From assembly GCA_016648135.1 (NCBI GenBank), contig JADDOH010000152.1:58119-122118 (forward strand): a DNA stretch of 64,000 nt, read 5' to 3'. The stretch is from Agrypnia vestita (Eukaryota > Arthropoda > Insecta > Trichoptera > Phryganeidae). Made by a program: the position numbers and the translations under genes. The notes under the pieces are model-generated. The model ran no database searches, was not told the origin of the DNA, and saw nothing but the letters and a program-made list of their open reading frames with translations. Numbering within the stretch: the stretch's first letter is position 1; each line of letters begins with the position of its first letter. This document shows, piece by piece, positions 21,848-34,106 of the stretch.

Positions 21848-22984
21848 CTGAAAGAAATAATTTCATTAGTACGATACTTGAGGCACACAAATACTATGTT
21901 TTCTGTTTATTTCGTACAATAGTTTTACATTTTTAAATAATGTTAAAACGAAGATACTATGCGTAAAAAAATTACTTTACTTTACTTTGCCCTTTTAAAA
22001 ATGAGCACGAAAACCTAATTAGGTGTAAACAAACATATATATTCTATTTTAGCGCTTTATAAAATAAAGTATTAGATTTATGTTTTTTCGCTAGGTTTTT
22101 TTTTTTTTGAATTTGACGTTTAATTGACATTTGTCGCAATATAATTTTTTATAAGAAAGTAAAATGTGCATCAAAAGTCATACATACGCTGTACAATTTC
22201 GAGAAAGGGTGAAAAGCTGCAAAGATCTTTTTGGCGAAGAAACTATTAGCGAACGGAAACGACGAGAGTGGTATTGAGTGGTAAGAATGGGGGCAGGAGG
22301 TAGCGAGATTGGTATTAACGAAAAGAAATTAGAGATCTTCAAAGTTGGTGATACTGATTTGTAAAATAATAAAGTACGTTAAAAAAACTCAACTGACTCG
22401 TGGCTGTTTCAATAGATACTGGCAAAGATTTATAATGACTGATGATGACGCTTACCCGTGCGACAGTACTACCTCCACAAGTCACAAAACGCTTACTAAT
22501 GGTTTGTTAATATATCAGAGGTGACAAGTCGTAAGGACTTGTTGCCTAGATTCGTTTTGTTCGTTTTTCGTCCAGTCTGTTCGATGTAGACTGGAATAAT
22601 GATAGAGTCAGGATCGAAGAACACTTGAGAGGAATAAAAAAATTTACATCAATTCATGAATGGCGGACCGCACGAGAACTGAAGGTCATCGTTTTGACAG
22701 TAATAGCGTAGATTTAATAAACATATATAAAAAGAAAAGAAACTAGATATTTAGAAAATAAAGCGATTAATAGTAACAAAAATGTAATCAATATTCAAAC
22801 TCCATCTATAACGTCTCATCTTCTGCGCCTAACGACTACGCCCACATATCTGCCGAACTCTAATCTCCACCTTACTCCACAGGCCATCAAATTGTTATAA
22901 ACAAATAGTGAAAGTAACAAAGTTATCATTTTTAAATAAAAAATTTTAACAAAAAGATCGTAAACACTTTCGAGAGTTCGAAAA

Positions 22985-23480
22985 ACCAACGTATTGCGTA
23001 TATAAAACGTGCCGACAGCTTCGTTGATTGACTTTGTTTTAATATTTCTATCGGTGCAATATCAGCCACGGAACGTCGGCTAGGTTGACCAGTCGTGAGA
23101 TAATCGGAGCAACAGATATTAAGCGAAATAATCGAGCGAAGTACCTAACTGGCAATTTAAATAATTTCGACTACTTACATGTGATTTTCTTTTTTTTAGT
23201 GTTACCAAGTGATAATAAAGTGTTCATAAACGAGTGATAAATTACGAAATAGTGGGAATTCAAGAATAGTGTTGAATTTAATTAGTGTTAAAATTATTAG
23301 TCACTATTTAATCAATCGTGAATTAATTTCCGATGATTTCATTTGTCTCCCGCAGCCACGTCACGTGGAAAATAATTTTCAAAAAACAGCGGAGAATTAT
23401 GCATCTACCTAGTACGGTGATTAAAATTACCCAGGCTTAAAATCATTGACTGTCAATCAGAAAAATCAATTCAATGATAT
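22985..23480 (+). promoter_or_regulatory. Promoter-like segment with TATA box and leader-like sequence
   Basis: TATATAAAA at 22999-23007 is followed by ~300 bp free of long frames. That sequence has the look of an insect 5' leader (AAGTGATAATAAAGTG, AACGAGTGATAAATT). Acceptor-like sites lie at TTTTCTTTTTTTTAG (ends 23200) and TTTGTCTCCCGCAG (ends ~23356). The first ATG after the second acceptor (23399) opens only 13 codons, with GTGATT as a weak donor after ACG. It could be a host promoter with non-coding first exons or the leader of a retroelement. Confidence 0.25.
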
Positions 23481-23906
23481 CCTTATTGAATTATAATATA
23501 AGCTTGTAAATCAGAACCCTTCTCGTTCATATTTCGGGATATCATATAAGGGACAACATCTTAGAGAGTCATATCGTGACTTGCCTCTCGGTTTGTGTAG
23601 CGTCCATCTTACAATAATTCGGGACTTAGCCCGGATCAACCGTAACCTCCCTCTCCCAATCCATCCTCTCACAAGTACCCCACTTTAACAGCAGGGCAGA
23701 TCTTCTGTATCTCGTAAAATCACAAAATAAGATCTGAGAGATGGTAACAATCGAATCTCACAAAACATTTGTTTTTTTTTTCAAATCAACCTTTTTACGA
23801 GCCAATAGAGCTAGTTTTATAGACATATTAGAGTTTATTGATAAGATATTTTTTTATATAATAAAATAAAATAAAATAAACCCTTTTCACAACTCACTAA
23901 TTACTT
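23481..23906. other. Mixed-composition stretch, no gene recognised
   Basis: A C-rich patch at 23630-23700 (CCTCCCTCTCCCAATCC) and GATCTTCTGTATCTCG/AAGATCTGAGAGATGG short inverted similarity around 23700-23745. No domain or repeat partner is seen. Confidence 0.3.
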
Positions 23907-24070
23907 ACTTAGCATGTTTGTCTGTGCTTCAGAGTTTTACCTAATGGTTGGTGGCTCGAACCCCACTCCAGGAGACCTGCAAGTTATTGAAAATCTTACA
24001 GCACAAGCGTTTAGATAAGTTTTCATGATTGATATGACACTTATTGCGCATTCACATCTCTGTTTTTAAA
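23907..24070 (+). mobile_element. tRNA-derived SINE, copy 4 (diverged)
   Basis: CTTAGCATGTTTGTCTGTGC, GGTGGCTCGAACCCCACTCC (B-box region still good), AGACCTGCAAGTTATTG, ACAGCACAAGCGTTTAG, TTGATATGACACTTATT and TTCACATCTCTGTTTTTAAA follow the SINE order. Confidence 0.75.
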
Positions 24071-25310
24071 AATTGCTTATTTGAAAAATCATAAATAACT
24101 TGTCTGTATAATTATTTCACTATAAAAAACGGTATCTGTATCCGAACTACTTTCATAATGGAATGATCTAGACCCATGAAGTATTGCAGACATGATTGTA
24201 TGACGTAAGCAACTATACATGATTTATTATATAATCTAGACTGTAATAGTCTAAGTCTGGGACGTGACAAATATATCTGTGGCTGCGTTATTTGGTTGCG
24301 TTGGAAAACTAAAGATTTTAACAGTTAGTCAAGAGTATTTAGAAGTATTTTTAATTATGTATAAAACCGAAGTAATGTCCAGAAAATTATAACATTATTT
24401 AGACCCGCAATTTTAACCACTGCACGACATTAAGTACATTTTTGCAAATTATTCAAATGATTGATTAAATCTTGATGCTCGTCATCATCATTATTGTTGT
24501 TTTTAGGTTTTCACGCCCTTCAAAATCTTTAGGTTTGTGTTTTCTGGGGTATTAAGCCGTGTTTTGGTTTTTACAGCATTGTTTTAATATTATTATTAGC
24601 ATTTGTAAAAAAACAAAAAATGGTTAATTTATCAATCTGAATCACTCATAATATAGGCACATTGACATTGACGTTTCGGAGAGATAATTTAACAAGTGTC
24701 TAAATGAAATAATAGATTTCAACTAAATATCAAAAATTATTTTCAAAATAATTTCATTTAGACAGTTAAAATATTTTCTTCACCTAAACTGTCGCTAAAG
24801 TTACTGCCAAGAAGAATGACATCATAATCAAATCTTCTTCCGGCACCTCTGACATCACAAAGATTAGAAAGTATAATAAAAAATATATATTTGCATAAAG
24901 CCCTAAAAAACCAAAATTAGAAATGAAAATGACAGCAATTTAGGTTATTGCCGCCCGAAAAATTCCATATTTCACTTGTCAGACATACTTAGTCTAAGGT
25001 TGCGTAAAAAAAGGTTGACTTTTAATTTCAACTTTGAGTGTCTGCGAACATTTTAAAAATTATGTGACCCATTTTGTGCCGTCCTCGCCGTTACCAAGAA
25101 AAATATATTGTGTACATAATGTATGACGGGCGGGCTAACGGCCAACGGACAACGAATATAACGGGTACGGCGTTATGTTAATTTACCGGCCTACGGAAGG
25201 GGCATATTTCACCCAGGTAGGCGCGAGTAGGTTGAGAAGTGGGCGGATGGGTAAAACTCCAGAGCCACGTAATCTCACTTGAATTCAATGTGGCTCGGAA
25301 AAGAATTTAG
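24071..25310. other. Non-coding stretch with a GC-richer patch at 25060-25265
   Basis: AT-rich apart from the patch GACGGGCGGGCTAACGGCCA ... TAGGCGCGAGTAGGTTGAG, which contains no frame and has no partner in the window. Confidence 0.35.
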
Positions 25311-25855
25311 CAAATGCAACACTTTTGAATAAATATCAATATTATAATTTTTATTAAAATATAGGAGACATAGCAGCAGTATATGTATAATCTCTTGTAC
25401 CCAGACTGCATAGGCTAGGCAATACCTATGCGCATATCTCTGATATTTTTAATTCCAGTTTAGCCATATAAAGATTCCCTAATAAAAGCTCTACACTCTG
25501 CCGTCCTGAATTCATAATGCAATCACAAACAAATTATTTCTTAGATTCCTACACTACAAGTCACATATTCCATCAGACATTTTTGCATAATGGCAATAGC
25601 AACATTTTTGAACAAATATCAATATTATAATTTTTGTTAAAACATAAGAAACATAGCAGCAGTATATGTATAATCTCTTGTACCCAGACTGCGTAGGCTA
25701 GGCAATACCTATGCGAATATCTCTGATATTTTTAATTCCAGTTTAGCCATATAAAGATTCCCTAATAAAAGCTCTACACTCTGCCGTCCTGAATTCATAA
25801 TGCAATCACAAACAAATTATTTCTTAGATTCCTACACTACAAGTCACATAATCCT
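25311..25855 (+). repeat. 283 bp tandem duplication
   Basis: Two copies in direct order. AGCAGCAGTATATGTATAAT occurs at 25373 and 25656, and the shared block runs on through GTACCCAGACTGC, TAAAGATTCCCTAATAAAAG and CTACACTACAAGTCACATA. The copies differ at a handful of bases. The second copy continues directly into the LINE 3' tail at 25826-26366, so the duplication involves LINE 3' sequence. Confidence 0.8.
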
Positions 25856-26366
25856 AACTAAAATTTTAATGCAATTTTATTTCACCTATCACAGATATTA
25901 TACTTACTCAAGTTTTTGTATGTATGTATATGTATATGTATGTATTGTATTTTGTATATGTATATGTAACCATGTTTTATTAATCGCAATTCAATTTAAA
26001 AATTTGATAAATAATCAGTCAATTATTCATCAAATTTTTAAATTACATTTTGTTGACTGTTTTTATTTTATTTTTAAATATTTACTAATTATTTCTTAAT
26101 TTTTTAAATTGATTTTTATTTTAAGATATTGAAATTACAATATATTGCTCAATTATACTATATTTATTGTATACTAATATTTTTCATATTAAACCTGCAA
26201 TGAATTAATTAATCCTTTTTTAAACAGTACTATGTCTTATTTTATCTTATTGTATTTTATTTTAACAAATTTAAGTTACAATGTTCAACCACACATTTTG
26301 TTACATTTATTGTATATTCATATTATTACTTGTAAAAGCCCCTTGGGCGTAAACAAATAAATAAAT
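25826..26366 (+). mobile_element. LINE 3' UTR and tail
   Basis: From TTAGATTCCTACACTACAAG it shares long blocks with 48477-48768 (CACCTATCA.AGATATTATA, ACTTACTCAAGTTTTTGTAT, ATTACATTTTGTTGACTGTT). Both end with TTGTAAAAGCCCCT.GGGCG then TAAA(C/T)AAATAAATAA. A shared 3' end closed by a short tandem (AAAT) tail is typical of non-LTR retrotransposons. No ORF survives in this copy; a (GTATAT)-type stretch at 25918-25965 is internal to the family. Confidence 0.65.
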
Positions 26367-26444
26367 AAATATTTTCAGAAGACAGATTTCAGTGAATTTC
26401 GTTTTATGTCCCGAGTGTAAATATGTTTCCGTCAGTTTTTGCAT

Positions 26445-26640
26445 GAGAATAGATTGCGACATTAAATACATAGGCCAAACCGAAACCTAAGTAAGAGAAT
26501 AAAAGATCGACATCCTTTTCCGGAAAGTTATAACTTCGAATTTACTAATCACATCTTTGAAACAAACCATTCATCACCTATACGAACTGTATATTAAAAC
26601 TTCTCAAGTATTAAAAACGAACAGTAATGTGGAACAAACC
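26445..26640 (+). pseudogene. Penelope-like GIY-YIG endonuclease relic
   Basis: The frame through 26453-26485 reads DCDIKYIGQTET. After a frameshift the text continues NLSKRIKDRHPFPES, then YNFEFTNHIFETNHSSPIR. The order YIGQT..NL..RIK(D/E)H..........F..H....NH matches the GIY-YIG endonuclease at the C-terminus of Penelope-like elements. At least one frameshift and later stops show it is dead. The assignment rests on motif order and not on an alignment. If right, it places a Penelope-type element in the same window as the hammerhead-like motifs. Confidence 0.5.
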
Positions 26641-26887
26641 GTGGAAATGCAACAATAAAGAGAGAAAGCAATAATGCCTACGTTCCCTAAAACTCACCCC
26701 TACTAGCAATATTTTATTTATTAGTTAACGACCAAAAAAACTGCAACTCAGATAGGTTAACATCACATTCTATTTGAAATCATCCTTTATTACACATAAT
26801 AATGAGCGAACAACGCCTGACAAAATTATTATAATGACAAAATAACTGACTGATAAAAAAATTAAGAAGAGACGTCTAGATTTGGCG

Positions 26888-26945
26888 GTATTAGAGTTCA
26901 TATATTATATATACCCACGTATATATAATATATGAACTCTAATAC
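26888..26945. repeat. Perfect 27 bp hairpin with 4-base loop
   Basis: GTATTAGAGTTCATATATTA... (26888-26914), loop CCAC (26915-26918) and exact reverse complement (26919-26945). It could be the centre of an inverted insertion or an AT-rich cruciform. The plus-strand frame that starts at 26932 begins inside the right arm and I do not credit it. Confidence 0.85.
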
Positions 26946-27689
26946 ATGTGCACAACAATATATGACCCACGTTTTATTTTTACTGATTTATTATCCGGAA
27001 CAGAGATTTTATCGATTACAACTAATTGGAACTGCTGTTTCAGGACATAGAAGTTGCACTTATTTATTTCAATCGGTATCCGTCGCTTCGACATTCACAA
27101 CTGAATATACCTGGCCATCGTCCGCGACTCACATCCCACTGAACGATCTGTCAAATCAGTGCTCTCATCAACAGTTCTACTCATTTTCTTCTTTCATATT
27201 CGTAGACGACGTTGTCCATGTCACATGCGCCCTCTATCCCAGCGGAATGTTCAGTACCATATAAATGGGATCTTCCGCAACATTCATTTTTCTAAAATAA
27301 TATTAACCTAGACGCCCTGGAGGTTATGCCTGTGTCCCCATCATTGTTCGTAAGTTGTCCCCAATATGCAGACATTATACTCGTCCCATACATTCACATT
27401 TGTACCACAATTGCCCAAAACAATTTAGAAGCCTTAACTCTTAGAATATAATTAAGATAGTTTGCGAAAACTTGTTGATAGCCCTAATATAGGTACATAC
27501 ATCCCTCTCAAATTAATTGTTTTTCTGAAATAGCCAGCGGCCAAATGAATTAAGAGAACCGAGGCAATGATGCAATTATGAATTAAAAATTAATATGAAT
27601 AAATTTAAAATTAACAGTGATTTGATTTATTCGTCATCGTTATGTTACATAAAGAAAGTAGTGGGTGCAATAACTGTACTAGTACTGGT
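26946..27689. other. Non-coding stretch; one weak open frame
   Basis: A 110-codon plus-strand frame (26932-27264) runs through it. Its composition (many Ser, Thr, Phe) and start inside a hairpin argue against a gene. Nothing else is recognised. Confidence 0.35.
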
Positions 27690-28020
27690 AACCTTTTCTC
27701 TGATATGCCACGTTACGTTCGGACCTTTTTTTACTCCCTTTTTTTAACTCGTAGCGTCTGCGGTTTGTTGTCTGCCGAAAAAACTTTGGATTTATTTTTA
27801 ACCCTTTTTCCGTGATGCAATCGAGCTGAAACGTGGCGACAGTAAAAATAATCTTACAAATTTTCGTTTAAAAAAATTTAATAATTATAGTTTAATTTTG
27901 GATTTTTAGAAATTTTACTGTTTTTTTTCAAATTGGAATCAATACAAATGAGTAATGACCCCGACGTGTGCAGTAGGCCTGAAACCTGATAAAAACTTGG
28001 TTTTTATTGGTTAGTTTTTT
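27690..28020 (-). repeat. Interspersed repeat C, copy 2
   Basis: The reverse complement carries the same ordered phrases as 12250-12560, ending AAAAGGGTTAAAAATAAATC and CCAAAGTTTTTTCGGCAG. It also holds CCAATAAAAACCAAGTTTTT, which has a partner at about 12032, so the full repeat may be longer than the part conserved here. Confidence 0.6.
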
Positions 28021-30840
28021 CAACGATTTTGTTGTTACTTATTTGGCCCAGTATGTTTTTATGATTCTACTTTCATGTTGTTTTTATATCTGTATACGAA
28101 TATCTTCATACGTATAATTTTTTAGTATTCAAAATAATTACTTTTTTTCTATTATTAAAAATTATTTTGACTTACTCTCGCTTTGTTTATTATGGATGAA
28201 TAAACTTATTTTTGAATATCTTTATTAATTCGCTGGATTGGATTGGAACTTTAAAGATAATTGTAGATTTTCTTTCCATTTCCAAAATACTGTAAAACTT
28301 AAGTAAATGTTATTGTATAGTTTAGATATTCTAGTATAGATGTTAAAGTATCGATGCTGTATAGATAGACATGTATATATGCATATATTCCATTTTGATT
28401 TTTTTGAGAGGTTCTTGTTGTTTGCGGTTTATTAAATTTATGTTTTTGAATAGTACGTGCCAACGGGAGAAATGAATTGTTCAATAACATTGTAGAAATT
28501 ACCAATAACTAAAATAAATTTAAAAGTATATTTTTGCTGCATGCATTGTGTTGCCATTTCAATGATAGGTACCTACTGTGTATTTTCAAAAGGCGAAGTT
28601 TGTTTGCCTTAATTTTCAGATATACAGCTCTTTTCAGATGAAAAATCTAAGTACAATATTTCAGAGTTTTTCGAGCATTATTTTCAGTTAAAATTGATCA
28701 CGTGTTAAGGCAGAATTTTCATTTTCAACAAATTTATTAAGTTTATTTTTCAACCTTTCGTCCGAGAGTTTTCAGAAAAATATGAAAATGGTCATAAATT
28801 AGGTAAAGGTCTACCCTTTGACACCAGCCTTCGACTTGATTACGAATTCTTGAGCACACAACATTATTTACTAGAATTCCTTTCTGGCTTAATTACATCC
28901 CAACAATAATTATAAATGTTTAATAACATAGACTTAGGGAGCGCACCCACGCTAGGCCTAAAGAAGCAATAAAAATATAAATAATGTCGTCTGTCTTACT
29001 AATGAATTATTTTCTACTAATAAATATTAAATATTATAGAGATGTTATTTTATTTCAATACCTTCAAAAATGGCGTTAATAATATTTTATGTAGTAAAAA
29101 GGTTTTAGTAAATATAGTGTGTAAAATTCACAACAATTTTAAACAAAAAATTACTAACCTAATTCAAAGTAGTACGGCAAAATTAGCTTGTAATGTAAAC
29201 TTGTCGCCTAGCAATAAACAGTTAAATACGTAAGGGCTACTTTCGAATTTATTTCTCCATTAAAGTATATTTAATTTTTGTATGCTCAACCTCTTATCCT
29301 CAATATGCCCAATTGATAATTTAATATGCTTAACAATGTTTACCTTGCTATATTTGTGCACCTGACTTCACTAATAAGGTGATAAAAACTATATAATAAT
29401 TCAAGAAAGAAAAAAAATTTCAAACTTTTTTGCAGACCCCTGAAAATAAATAACGTTGAAACCTTTCCCTTACTATAATAAACACGTAAAATATTTTTCA
29501 TATCTTTGTAAGTAAACAAAAAAGTGTCTTTATATACTAAGACGTGCTTGTTTATTGTGCGAGTTTAATAAACTATTAAACAAATTTGAATTTGAGTATA
29601 GCACCAACACCTTTTTATCACCAAACTTTTAAGGATTTTCTTTAAAATTTGCAGGTCCTGATTTCTCTATAAAATGTCTACTTTTACGCCATCTTTTTGT
29701 AAATTCAAGAAGCGGATGAGCTGCAAGAAGAAGCGAACCTGAAGGAACATAACTCACAAAGTAAATGCTCTTTTGGTCGTGTGCTTCAAGATTTGCTCGG
29801 GATGTCTGCACGAACAAAACTTTACAGTTTTCGCTGAAATGTGGATTCTCGATGTGACGTGATCCAGCTGGTTTTTCATTCGATTGGTCGACCGCATTGG
29901 GATTTCTCCTTTTATTTATTTCTGCCATAATGAGCCCTCCGGAGATACGTCTCGTCTTCTTGCAATGATGCCTAAAGTTTCTAAATCCTGTAAAGAAATA
30001 TATAACTGTAAAGTATCTTATATTTTTGTGTGACTCTTGTTCTGCGAAATCAAAAGCGAACCTCTAGTAGTTATTGGTATTTTTAGATACTTCACTTGTA
30101 ATTCTAATATAATAATAATGCGTGGAATGAAAACAGAGACCCCACAGTTTCATTAAGGCGATCGTCTAGCAATTCCCGCAAAATTCAACGGCGCCGAGCA
30201 TAACTTCTCTTGCATTGTGTACCACATTTTTGTATGGAAAGGTACTAAATTAAAATTTATTCATTAACTTCCATATATCTTAAATACACATGTTGTTCTA
30301 AAACGACACTAACTAAATTATTTTATAAATCAATAAATTAATAAAAAATCGATGTTTAAGACCTAAAGAAAATTGCTCTATTTTGTAGGCTTTTTATAAC
30401 TTTATGGGCTGTGAAATGTTTGTTTTTTTTCAATAATATTACAGAGTAAACGATTATCTTTAATCGATAAAAATAATTTTTAAATCGGTTGGTTACTTTT
30501 CTCTCAATTTATATGATTTAAAAGATACTGTTTTTAAAAAATATTTTCTTTTTTTTGAGTGGTTTTTTCAACCCTTTTTACGTAGTTGACAACTTTTTAA
30601 CTTTCATACGTTAAAAGAATAGACATTATTCTTTTAAAATAAATATTTAAAAAAAAACAAAAACTCATTCAAAATTCTTCATTTCACCTATATAATCAAA
30701 ACACAGCGAAAAAAGCCGTCAGACTGCCCCAACGAGCCGGGCGTTACGGACGTGTCCGCACGGCGCGCGATTACAATCGTTTCTCAGTACTACATTTTAT
30801 CTAAAATTCCTGGTATCCAGTGCCGTGCATTTTTTAAAAT
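28021..30840. other. AT-rich stretch with one weak exon candidate
   Basis: No element is recognised. On the minus strand TATTTCTTTACAG (ending at 29988) precedes 23 open codons, DLETLGIIARRRDVSPEGS and LWQK, then TAA (29918-29916). A separate 99-codon minus frame (29629-29928) overlaps it in another phase. Either could be chance. A phrase GGCGATCGTCTAG at 30157 recurs in reverse at 41940. Confidence 0.3.
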
Positions 30841-30853
30841 AACTTTACAGTTA

Positions 30854-31615
30854 AGCCATGTATTCACTAGGGGACAAATTGTCCCTCAACAGCACGCGCG
30901 GCATAGAGTCTACGTGACGTTGCAACGTTGTGCACTGTTCCGCGACGTCGCGCACAACATAGCGCGGCATTTCTACGTGCCGTGGCAACGTTGCCATGCG
31001 CACGGTACCCGAGCGAGCTCACTGCAACATTCCGCGGAGCGTCAGTACCACGTGGTATGTTTACAAGTGAATACGCATGCGCTGTATCTGTCAAGATGAC
31101 AATGCGGGGAAACGAAATCGTTCTTGAACTCATCGAGCTGTATCGTTCGAAGATCGCATATAATGTCCGTCCTTCTTTCTCTTTGCAGTAAATAATTTCG
31201 CATTCTCCTCTTTTTTCTCCTCTTACGTTTCGATAAACTCATTAACATAAACATATACGCGGCTGTCATCATAACGTCATAGGGCGATATATTTCCGCGA
31301 CGTCTGGAAAATAATAATTATTTGCAAAAAGGACCTTGTTTTTAATAATATTCAATTTACTACAGTAAAACCTCGTTAATTTGAAATTGCGACCCAAAAA
31401 AACATTTCGAATTGCGCGGAACCCCGTTTTCGCCAAATGAGATACCGCAGCTGTCATCGTAAAATCATCGAGTGACATTTCCGCGACAAGATATGCGAGT
31501 CCCGGTGTGTACACGTCAAATGACCGCGTCATTATCCCCGAAACATGAGCGTAGATGTTGATGCGACATGCCGAGCGGAATGTTTCGCGATTTGTCCCCT
31601 AGTGAATACATGGCT
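30854..31615. mobile_element. PIF/Harbinger-like TIR element (762 bp), non-autonomous
   Basis: Terminal inverted repeats are identical for 26 bp, beginning AGCCATGTATTCACTAGGGG. Both ends are flanked by TTA (30851-30853 and 31616-31618), the 3 bp target duplication characteristic of PIF/Harbinger elements. The left interior is GC-rich with many CAACGTTG/GCGCGG-type short repeats. The right interior contains CAGTAAAACCTCGTTAATTT at about 31364, which looks like a pogo-type terminus, so another element may be nested. The short frames on both strands (30752-31532) carry no transposase motif. Intact TIRs and duplication suggest a relatively young non-autonomous copy. Confidence 0.75.
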
Positions 31616-32364
31616 TTACGGTCACACATTTTTTTAACAAAGTAGGTAATAACAATTTGTGAGTGCACTGTTTTACGCCAATATTCAAACTCGACTAGGT
31701 ATTCGAATTTACATATAATATAATAATATATAATTACCGAAGAAATAGCTTGTGAGAACAGATTTTTTATTTTTACTTTCTTAAATCTTAAATTTTTCTT
31801 ACAGGAAAGTGGTGGATGACTCAGAACCAAAAGTGACTCAATTTATAGTCATTCTTAATATGAATATAAGTAAGGATTCATTCATTATTTTAATTTTTTG
31901 GTGAAAACTAATTTGTGAAGTTGCAAGTTGCGTCACCTAACGTTTCCAAAAAGGTTTTTGGAATTCATTGCATTATAAATTGGATTGCTATTTGAAAATA
32001 GAATAATATACAAGGTGTGTAACGATATTGGCCTATTCAAATAGACATTGCTGAAAAATTATACGAAAATATCTATCTGCTAAAAGCTCATGATAAGGAG
32101 AAGCCCCACAATTCATAAATACTCTATAATTAAATATTTGCCGGATAAGTAGGTGCGGGCCTTTATTATTTCTTATTAGCCTTTATTATTTCTGCACGCG
32201 GGCGTGTAAAGCAGGCTTTATGTTATTTTAGTTTGACGAAGCGAGCCAATCAAAAGCGGTTGTCCGCGTAACGGATCTGGCCAATTAGAAGAGTTCTGAG
32301 GGAGAGACCTTGACACTTACACGTAGGTTGGGATCAAAAATGGCGAGAGATAGGGACGAGTTTT

Positions 32365-32410
32365 TAGCGATATAAATTGGAGAGCGGCACTTGAGTTTTC
32401 AGCTTGGAGG
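32365..32410 (+). promoter_or_regulatory. Possible LTR-type core promoter
   Basis: GCGATATAAATTGGAGAGCG (TATA at 32371-32377) is followed about 30 bp on by GAGTTTTCAGCTTGG, an arthropod initiator-like TCAG. It lies in a GC-richer block (32145-32510) that precedes the minisatellite-rich region. An LTR promoter is plausible, but no second LTR was found. Confidence 0.25.
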
Positions 32411-33226
32411 TCGGCGGAGGCCTTGTCGAAGAGAGTCCGAAATAAGGAAGATAATTTAACTGGACCGAGGAAAAAGCCGGAGGTTGATAATAATTCAAAG
32501 GAGATTTGGAACAGTGAACAGATAAGCATTTCCAATATTATTTATTTCTATTATGTGTATTATACTTGTAACCTTATATTACTATGCGCTCATCAGATTT
32601 AATATATGATAATTCGTAGTTTTGCGGCAGTGATAATCCAGCGGGCGTTCTTTCATAATACTTATGTAACTTTCAAATATGCAAAGGAATTTTATGTTAT
32701 CAGTACTGGCGATTGAATGCACGGATTTCTATATGATTTGTATTATTTTGGAAATAATTGAGATCGGGTAATTATGTGTTTTTGATATCACGATTGTGAG
32801 GGTGATATGAGTTCAAATCGTACGAGAAATTTCCTCCAAATAATATATTTTAAATGCACCTGGATTTTATACTTATTTTATTGTGACATAAATATATAGA
32901 TTGTTAGATGCGTTAGATGGTTATATTGCGTGCCACTAGGCAATCGTTTTAAACACTGCTCCTACAAAGACGTATTTCGAATTGTATATATTGTATCTAT
33001 TTAGATTAAGCCGCATTTATTAATTCTAGAAAGGGTTTTCTGCTTCGAATGCAAGATATTATTTACAGGTCAGCCTGGCATATGAATAAAAATTGTTATA
33101 CTACCGCCATCTATCGAACTCAAACATGACTGTAATAATAATTATCTTTCGATATATTGCTACGACTTTTTAATAATACATGGTGCATTTTATAGTGATT
33201 GTCAGACGTACGTATTTATGGGGAAG

Positions 33227-33710
33227 GGTTTGTTCAGGGGTGGTTAACCTTCGGTCTTCCGTAATCGCGATAGTTATTCATATGACATTGTTTTTATTCA
33301 TTCAATATTAGATATTTGAAATGTTTTCTACAACATATTCCATTATTGTGGGTCGTTTGCGGTTAGATCAGGGGTAGTTAACCTTCGGTCTTCCGTAATC
33401 GCGATAGTTATTCATATGACATTGTTTTTATTCATTCAATATTAGATATTTGAAATGTTTTTTACAACATATTCCATTATTGTGGGTCGTTTGCGGTTAG
33501 ATCAGGGGTAGTTAACCTTCGGTCTTCCGTAGCCGTGATAGTTATTCTTATGACATTGTTTTTATTCATTCAATATTAGATATTTGAAATGTTTTCTACA
33601 ACATTTTCCATTATTGTGGGCAGTTCGCGGTTTGTTCAGGGGTAGTTAACCTTTGGTCTTCCGTAATCACGTTATTTACTTATATGACAGATTGTTTTGT
33701 TTTATTCGTT
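33227..33710 (+). repeat. Minisatellite 1, 134 bp period, about 3.6 copies
   Basis: TTAACCTTCGGTCTTCCGTA recurs with exact 134 bp steps (unit starts 33241, 33375, 33509, 33643). The units include CATATGACATTGTTTTTATT and CATTATTGTGGG. Units 1-3 are nearly identical; the fourth is diverged and partial. Non-coding. Confidence 0.9.
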
Positions 33711-33780
33711 TAATATAAGTAACATCATATTTTTATGAGTTACCGCAATTATTTATCTATATGATTTTAATATTGAGAAT

Positions 33781-34106
33781 GATGCAACGAATACTACTTT
33801 CACGAATGCGAATGTCGGGCCTACTATTCGGTGAATGCGAATGCGAATATTTCCACCAAGGTGGGGAAACTTGAACATACTTGTAAATATAATAACCTTG
33901 ATGCAACGAATACTACTTTCACGAATACGAATGTCAGGCCTACTATTCGGTGAATACGAATGCGAATATTTCCACCAAGGTGGGGGAACTTGAACATACT
34001 TGTAAATATAATTACCTTGATGCAACGAATACTACCTTCACGAATACGAATGTCACGCCTACTATTCGGTGAATACGAATGCGAATATTTCCACCGAGGT
34101 GGGGGA
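33781..34106 (+). repeat. Minisatellite 2, 119 bp period, about 2.7 copies
   Basis: GATGCAACGAATACTAC starts at 33781, 33900 and 34019, an exact 119 bp step. The units contain CTACTATTCGGTGAAT and TTTCCACCAAGGTGGGG. The minus-strand frames at 33753-34114 are produced by the repeat (119 is not divisible by 3, so the same text is read in shifted frames) and are not genes. Confidence 0.9.

Noticed and set aside
26932..27264. 110-codon plus-strand frame as a gene
   Set aside because: Its start lies in the hairpin arm, composition is Ser/Thr/Phe-rich, and no domain or splice context supports it.
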